Origin: Sipunculus nudus
Taxonomy: Eukaryota; Annelida; Sipuncula; Golfingiida; Sipunculidae
DNA length: 64,000 nucleotides
Direction of reading: 5' to 3'
Assembly (NCBI GenBank): GCA_026874595.1
Contig: CM049316.1
Location: 66,131,176 to 66,195,175 of the forward strand
The position numbers were made by a program, and so were the translations under genes. The notes beneath the pieces were generated by a model that saw only the letters and a program-made list of their open reading frames with translations, was not told the origin of the DNA and ran no database searches. This document shows, piece after piece, positions 58,074 through 64,000 of the stretch; the first letter of the stretch is position 1; every line of letters starts with the position of its first letter.

Positions 58074-59335
58074 CAGTGGAACCCCACAATTACGACCACC
58101 CTGGGGACTGAGCAAAGTGGTCGTAATTTGGGGGTGGTCGTATTTGTGAAACTTTTACCGTGGTCGCATATAACACGCTGAAATTTAATGTGTATCAAAG
58201 TTTATCTATTACATCTCTTTAATGTGAATTATAACAAAATATTTTACTTAGCGGAGCATCCTTATTATGATTTTTTGGTTTGTGTGTGTGTGTAGCTGAA
58301 CATATTTATTCATGATAAAATTTAATATACATGTACGTAGTGACTGATGATTAACAAATAATAACACTAAGGTAATACGTATACATGTACACATACGTAG
58401 TGACTGATGATTAACAAATAATAATACTAAGGTAATACGATTACAACCTTCTGAATGCATATTGAACATAATACGTGGCTGTCATATATTTAGCCTTCCG
58501 CATGAGTATATATTGCGTGCACTTGAGTTTTCTCGACGCTAAACTGCTGAGCCATTTTGTGCTGACTGCGCGTGGTGTTGCCGCCTTGATTAACGCCACT
58601 TTATCCTTCAAGGAGGGCTCTTTCAGAGGCATGGTTGCCTAACAGCAAGCAATTTAAATGCAAACTTAACCAGTAGAGAAATAAACTGACAACGATCTAT
58701 CAGAAAAGGCAAGTTAATGTTAGGGATTTCCCCGCATGCAAGCTTTATTTATACATTTTACTGACTGCTCAATACTCAGTGTCAGTAAGGTATGAACACA
58801 TTTATGATTAAACAGTTCGTTAATTTTACCAATGAGGTTCGAACAATATGTGATGAGTTGAAATATTAAGCCCGCAACCCCACACTTAGGGTAGCTGTAA
58901 TACAGGTGATCACTGAGGAGCAATTAGCATCTGACCCCAGGTCAGACCGGCTAATTAAGTAATCAGGCCGATGGTTACCCTCTTTGATCTATAACCTACA
59001 CCTCAACGAGTCTCAGCGAAGACACCGAGTCGGGAAGATATGCGGGACCAGATTAACACTCGGGTTAAGAAACCTTGTTACCCGCTTTGATCTTTTGTTA
59101 AGGTGCCTGTGACAAGACGCAGCCATTGACTCGTGACAAATGTTGTTTCAGTACTTCTCGGCGGTGGTCGCATTAGCGGGGTCGCATTAGCGCTGGGGCC
59201 AGGAAATCTGGTCGTAATTCTGAATTCAGGGGTGGTCGTAATTTTGAGTCATTCTTAAACATAAATAAACTAAAAAAATCGGGACCAAGCAAAATGGTCG
59301 TAATTGTGGGGTGGTCGCAAGGTGGGGTTTCACTG
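58074..59335 (-). mobile_element. pogo/Tigger-like element with HTH remnant and TA target duplication
   Basis: The 1262-bp element has termini CAGTGGAACCCCACAATTACG and the inverse CAGTGAAACCCCACCTTGCG, flanked by TA. GGTGGTCGTAATT motifs recur near both ends. On the minus strand, 58632-58441 reads S-L-K-D-K-V-A-L-I-K-A, then ...R-K-L-K-C-T-Q-Y-I-L-x-x-K-A-K-Y-M. This resembles the N-terminal CENP-B/psq-type helix-turn-helix of pogo/Tigger transposases. The catalytic part is absent. An internal tandem duplication of about 60 bp lies at 58334-58440. Confidence 0.8.
58334..58440. repeat. 60-bp tandem duplication inside the Tigger-like element
   Basis: ACGTAGTGACTGATGATTAA followed by CAAATAATAAYACTAAGGTAATACG is present twice in succession. 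Confidence 0.9.
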
Positions 59336-59420
59336 TATTACCATTATCGATTACAGAGTTTTTCACAAAGGTTAGGCTTTATAATGATGGAATTTAACCT
59401 TGCATTTTTTCTGACAGTAG
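59336..59420. repeat. Right part of the split CAGTGTTGGGA-type repeat
   Basis: TATTACCATTATCGATTACAGAGTTTTTCACAAAGGTTAGGCTTT aligns in order with 47016-47060 (the quoted run is broken here only by its element boundary). Confidence 0.65.
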
Positions 59421-59429
59421 GTGTTGATA

Positions 59430-61450
59430 CAACCCCATGGATTTGAAAACCTGCAATATCGATCACTGGATAGGGTTAGGGGTAATGAAAATCTCTGTAT
59501 TTCCTTTAGTATTTATTATATTGCAACAAATTCTGATGACAAATTGATTTAACACTTTTGCTTTTTTTTAGATTCAAAAGCCGCAAAATCAGTTGAACCT
59601 GAATTGGTTTCTAAATGCATAGAATTAAGCATTTTTTTTAGTATGGACTCTGTTTATTGTCTGAAAAACCATTTCCCTGAAACATTAACGAAAAAATGTA
59701 TGCATCGATTTAAATCTCCATCAAACAGTACACCGATGTTTCATCCCTATAATTAGATTTTTTTTTACAATATTAACACTTTAACACCTATTTAATTTTT
59801 CAATGTAAGAGTATTAAAGTCAGATCATTAAAGTAATTATTATAAATAAATTATAGTTATTTTAAGATGAGGTTCCTTATTATTTCTTTACAGCCACAAA
59901 TAGGGCATCATGTGATAATAATTGTCTGTTTGAAATGGCGGTGTCTCTGTTTATTCAATTATAAACCAGCGAAGGATTGTTGCACAATTTTATTATGGCA
60001 TTACGTTGAATGTGTGGTTATTGTCTAATACACAGGTAAAAAACTGAGTGATTAATTGTGCTTTTATCTGAAGGCTAATTTGTTCCAGTATATTAGGAAG
60101 TTATAGATTTTCATTACAATTACCCCTATCCTGGGATCGAGATCTGTGGATTTTTATAGCTGGAGTGTTTATCAAAACTTGCTCTCACAAAAATATGCAC
60201 CATCTTTTCCACATACATCTACCATGATAATATACCAGAGGGCTGCCCAGTGATACCATTAATGCGTTTATGAATCTTGTATGGATAGTTTGGTTAAAAC
60301 TTCACTCAAGAGAAACAAAATTATTACAGAAAATTGATTTTATTGACTTGCTTACATATATAACCTTGACCTTTCACAAAGTATCATCAAGCATGATTTG
60401 AGGTTAAAGCGAAAATCCTGCTCTTTCATATGAGGGGCAAATTGTAGCCTGGGCTTTAGTATTAATTTGCATTTACTAATAAAATGCTTAAAATAAAACG
60501 TGATTTCATGTACCAATAGACTTAACTCAGTGCCAGCTCTTATCACTAAAGCCCTGTAAAGTCCGAATGGTGAATCCCTGATAATTGCATATTAAGGTGT
60601 CACAAGTCTCTTTGAGGACCAGACGATTCTCCTGTATTTGCATATCAGGTGGTCACGCCTCTTGTGAGTGGCATCATTGCTAAGAGATTGCAAACTGCAG
60701 TCCCACAGATCGACCCGCTTGGTAACATTCGCACTGAAATCATGTATTTAGGTAGTAGGTGCATGTTGTAGACACTATAGTACCAATTTTGTTACGACAG
60801 GTCCTGTAAAATTCCCTCTGCCGAGATTACAAGAGCAGCTGGCAGCATTTGTCCTTACCCGTGTATTAACTGTCAAATTGCGTCTCGCTAATCATGATCG
60901 TTTCAGTCAGCCGGTACATTTTGAATGCGCTCATCATGTGTATCAGAATATCTCGCACTGATTGGCTGAGCCAGAGTTGGTTAGGCCTTCTTTCAAGAGT
61001 GGTGGTCCGATAAACGTTAACACTGGGGCTGTGGGTTATAGTGTTTTAAAGTCTCACCGAACCCAACATAAGCGTTGGCCTTAAAATATTAAGACAAATT
61101 AAATGGGAATATTAGTAGCCAATTGGAATCCTAGAATAGGCGATGACTGAATGAACCATTTTGGTTTTGAAAAAAGATTATGGGAAATACCACTGCTGAC
61201 ATTACTGGAAAAGACCCTAATTCAGTAAGGCGATGATGTGTGGTGCTGACCGTCTGGGAACTGGCCAAGATTACCAGTCCATGAAATAAGAGGGTCAGAT
61301 AGTGGAAAATTAGTTTTATGAGTTCCCACAAGATGGCGGTACTGATATTTAGTGTGATACAACACGGGAATGTTTGATTTCTCTGTCAGAAGCAACAATT
61401 AAGTCATAACTATTTCATGGACTGGGCCAGTCTAATATTTTAGCTGAACT
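59430..61450. other. Unassigned
   Basis: I looked for a CUB continuation exon starting in phase 0 after 57473 and did not recognise one. No other gene or clear repeat terminus is visible. Confidence 0.3.
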
Positions 61451-61479
61451 TTTTATTTATTGTCCCTAGCTTCCGTGGA

Positions 61480-62400
61480 ATGGGGGACATTGATTTAGGT
61501 TTGTCTGTCTGTTTGTCTGTCCATGTATCTGTCTGGCTGTACGTCAATCAGATTTTTGTATCGCCAGACATAGTCTGGAGATACTATGGTTTAGGCACGG
61601 TTGCGCCGCCGCCGCCGCCGCAGAGATTTCTTTTGGACACAATAACTCAAAAAATATTTCAAGGATCTTTTTCAAACTTGACACATTTATAGATATAGGT
61701 GAGAGGACGAAGCCTATTTAAAATGGGGTCATAACCTCAACTAGGAGAGTGACCTTGACCTTGAATAGATCCATTTTTGGGGAAAATCACACAAATTCTT
61801 AAATATCTCAAAAAATCTTTTATGGATTTATCCAAAAATCAAGTTGGACAAAGATCTTGGATAGTGATGTCATGTACCGGAAACTGGTGGGGCCACCTAG
61901 TATCCTTTTCTTGTTTTTGTGCCGTTTAATACCCCCATCATTGCCACTTGACAGTACTTTTAGCATCACAAGTCAAAAACTGATTGACAGATTTCTTTAA
62001 TATTATGCATGTACATAGGTATGGGTTATGGGATTATGTATATTAAAATTGGGGTCATGACCTTTCCTTTGAGAGTGGCTTTGACCTTGAATATTACCAT
62101 ATATGGTGAAAATCACATAAAATCATGAATATCTTAAAAAGGGATGCATGGATTGGTCCAAAAATCAAGTTGCCAGAAGATCTTGGATAGTTTTGTCTTT
62201 TGCAGAAAATAGATGGCGCCACCTGTTGTCCTTTTCTTGTTTTTTGCGCCTTTGAATACCCCATCATTGCCACTTGACAGTATATACTGTGAGCATTATA
62301 AGTCAAACAGTAATGGACAGATTTCTTTCATGTTATGCATGTATATAGATATGGTTTATGGAATGAGGTAAATTTAATTTTAAATTTAATTTCAAAATTT
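61480..62400 (+). repeat. Pearl/HINE-like array with about 325-bp units
   Basis: It starts with a (GTCT/GTTT)n tract near 61500-61535 and a (GCC)n tract at 61606-61621. Units with GTGACCTTGACCTTGAATA follow. The palindrome variants GGTGGGGCCACCT (61886) and AGATGGCGCCACCT (62211) start successive units 325 bp apart. Shared landmarks are CATCATTGCCACTTGACAG, GACAGATTTCTTT and ATGGGTTATGG or ATGGTTTATGG. A related single unit is in the CUB intron at 53380. Confidence 0.75.
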
Positions 62401-62416
62401 AATTTAATTTAAATTA

Positions 62417-64000
62417 TTAGCTCAGCTGACTGAAAGTCATCTGAGCTATAGCGATCACTCTTTGTCCGTCGTCCGTCTGTCTGTCTGTCTGTCTGTCCGT
62501 CTGTCTGTCCGTCTGTCCGTCTGTCTGTCCGTTAACCAGGCACAAATCGTAACCGCTAGAACTGGAATCTTCTTACTTGACATCCTGGGAGGTCTATGAA
62601 AAATCTCCTTGGAAACCAGAAATTAGGTCTCTGTTACCCATATCCTTCGAGCTATGGGGCCCCAAAGTACCCCCCAGAAAAGTCCAAAATTTCATACAAA
62701 AACTTCAATATCTCATTAACTACTTGACTGATGGTCATGATTTTTTGCATACATATTGATCATGAGAGGTTCCATCAGTTCCTGAAGACTGGTGGCGCCA
62801 CCTGTATTTTTCGATTTTTTACGAATTTTTTTCTCTATTTTTGAGACCTTTAAAAATGTGAACATCTGTTAACAAGGCACAAATCGTAATGACTGGACTT
62901 AGAATCTTCATTCGTGACACACTGAGAGACCTATGAAAATTCTCCATGGAAACCAGAAATTAGGTCTCTGTTACCCATATCCTTCCAGCTATGGGGCCCC
63001 AAACTACCCCCCAGAAAAGTAAAAAAATTCAAACAAAAACTTCAATATCTCATTAAATACTTGACTGATGGTCATGATTTTTGTCATACATATTGATCAT
63101 GAGATGTTTCATCACTTCCTGCAGACTGGTGGCGCCACCTGTATCGTTCAATTTTTTACGAATTTTTTTCTCTATTTTTGAGACCTTTCAAAATGTAAAC
63201 ATCTGTTAACAAGGCACAAATCGTAAAGACTGGACCTAGAATCTTCATTCTTGACACACTGAGAGACCTATGAAAAGTCTCCATGGAAACCAGAAATTAG
63301 GTCTCTGTTACTAATCTTCGAGCTATGGAGCCCAAAGTACCCCCAAGAAAAGTAAAAAATTTCATACAAAAACTTCAATATCTTATTAACTACTTGACTG
63401 ATGGTCATGATTTGTGGCATAACTATTGATCATGAGATCTGTCATCACTTCCTGCAGACTGGTGGTGCCACCTTTATTGTTCGATTTTTTACGATTTTTT
63501 CCTCTATTTTTGAGACCTTTAAGGATGCTGTCATCTGTTAGCATGGCACAAATCGTAACGACTGGACCTAGAATCTTCATTCTTGACACACTGAGAGGTC
63601 CATGAAAAATATCCTTGGAAACCAGAAATTAGGTCTCTGTTAACCATATCCTTCAAGCTATGGGGCCCCAAAGTACCACCCCCCCCAGAGTAGTCAAAAA
63701 TTTCATACAAAAACTTCAATATCTCAATAACTACATCACTGATGGTCATGATTTTTGGCATACATATTGATTATGAAATGTTCCATCAGTTCCTGCAGAC
63801 TTGTGGCGCCACCTGTATTGTTTGATTTTTTACGATTTTTTCCTCTATTTTTGAGACCTTTAAAGGATGCTGTCATCTGTTAATGTGGCACAAATCATAA
63901 CGACTGGACCTAGAATCTTCATTCTCGACACACTGAGAGACCTATGAAAAGTCTCCATGGAAACCAAAATTAGGTCTCTGTTACCCATATTCTTCGAGCT
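62417..64000 (+). repeat. Pearl/HINE-like element: 5' hairpin, (GTCT)n, then about 337-bp tandem core
   Basis: The element begins with a hairpin (62419-62447): AGCTCAG-C-TGACT, loop GAA, AGTCA-T-CTGAGCT. Then comes GCGATCACTCTTTGTCCGTC, a GTCT/GTCC tract (62465-62531), and a core repeated at least four times to the window end. Palindromes start at 62791, 63128, 63461 and 63802, giving periods of 337, 333 and 341. Core landmarks are CTAGAATCTTC, CTGAGAGACCTATGAAAA, AAATTAGGTCTCTGTTA and GGTCATGATTTTT. A two-unit relative lies at 28156-28765. Open frames on both strands here are shadows. Confidence 0.8.
62419..62447. other. 13-bp-stem hairpin at the 5' end of a HINE-like element
   Basis: AGCTCAGCTGACT and AGTCATCTGAGCT pair with one mismatch around a GAA loop. 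The homologous start at 28157 keeps the left arm but has lost most of the right arm. Confidence 0.8.

Overview
This window is nuclear DNA of an invertebrate animal. It is AT-rich, and its genes are split by GT-AG introns. It is packed with microsatellites and degenerate transposons. The commonest repeats resemble the tandem-repeat-bearing rolling-circle elements (pearl / HINE type) that are abundant in bivalves and other lophotrochozoans. A lophotrochozoan, perhaps a mollusc or brachiopod, is my best inference; nothing in the window fixes the species. No rRNA, CRISPR, operon or prokaryotic feature is present.

Three protein-coding loci can be supported. (1) A single-exon gene on the minus strand (13765-14925) encodes a 386-residue secreted or surface protein. 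It has two tandem copies of a luminal domain resembling the N-terminal domain of TMEM145/GPR180-type proteins, but no seven-transmembrane part. (2) A minus-strand gene has three phase-compatible exons between 40101 and 36663. It encodes a single-pass membrane protein with a Thr-rich stalk, a PPSY motif, an LPPY motif and a tail of eleven 9-residue repeats. (3) A plus-strand gene has four exons between 49085 and 57473. It starts with a signal peptide and runs through one CUB-like domain into a second; its 3' part is not seen. Genes 2 and 3 are divergently arranged.

Layout: 1-1465 is a rolling-circle-like element with a strictly alternating tandem array. 1600-4170 is a dead APE-type non-LTR retrotransposon. 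4200-13100 holds small DNA transposons, a 30-bp minisatellite and a tRNA-derived SINE. 13250-15120 is the tandem-domain gene. 15120-31300 is almost all mobile elements: a 2.4-kb hAT-like element with a perfect 8-bp target duplication, GGACTCG-iteron elements, a MULE-like element with 9-bp duplications, and an inverted copy of the first array. 31300-43000 is AT-rich, holds gene 2, and is poorer in repeats. 43000-49000 is mostly unassigned. 49000-57500 is gene 3, with introns full of repeat arrays and a second MULE-like copy. 57500-64000 contains pogo/Tigger-like elements, one with an identifiable pre-insertion site elsewhere in the window, followed by two more tandem arrays.

The strongest threads for follow-up are four. 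First, a 14-bp palindrome (AGGTGGCGCCACCT) recurs in at least six differently organised arrays. Second, the tandem TMEM145-like ectodomain gene. Third, a short MULE-like family with 9-bp target duplications at both copies. Fourth, the pogo/Tigger nested insertion with a paralogous empty site.
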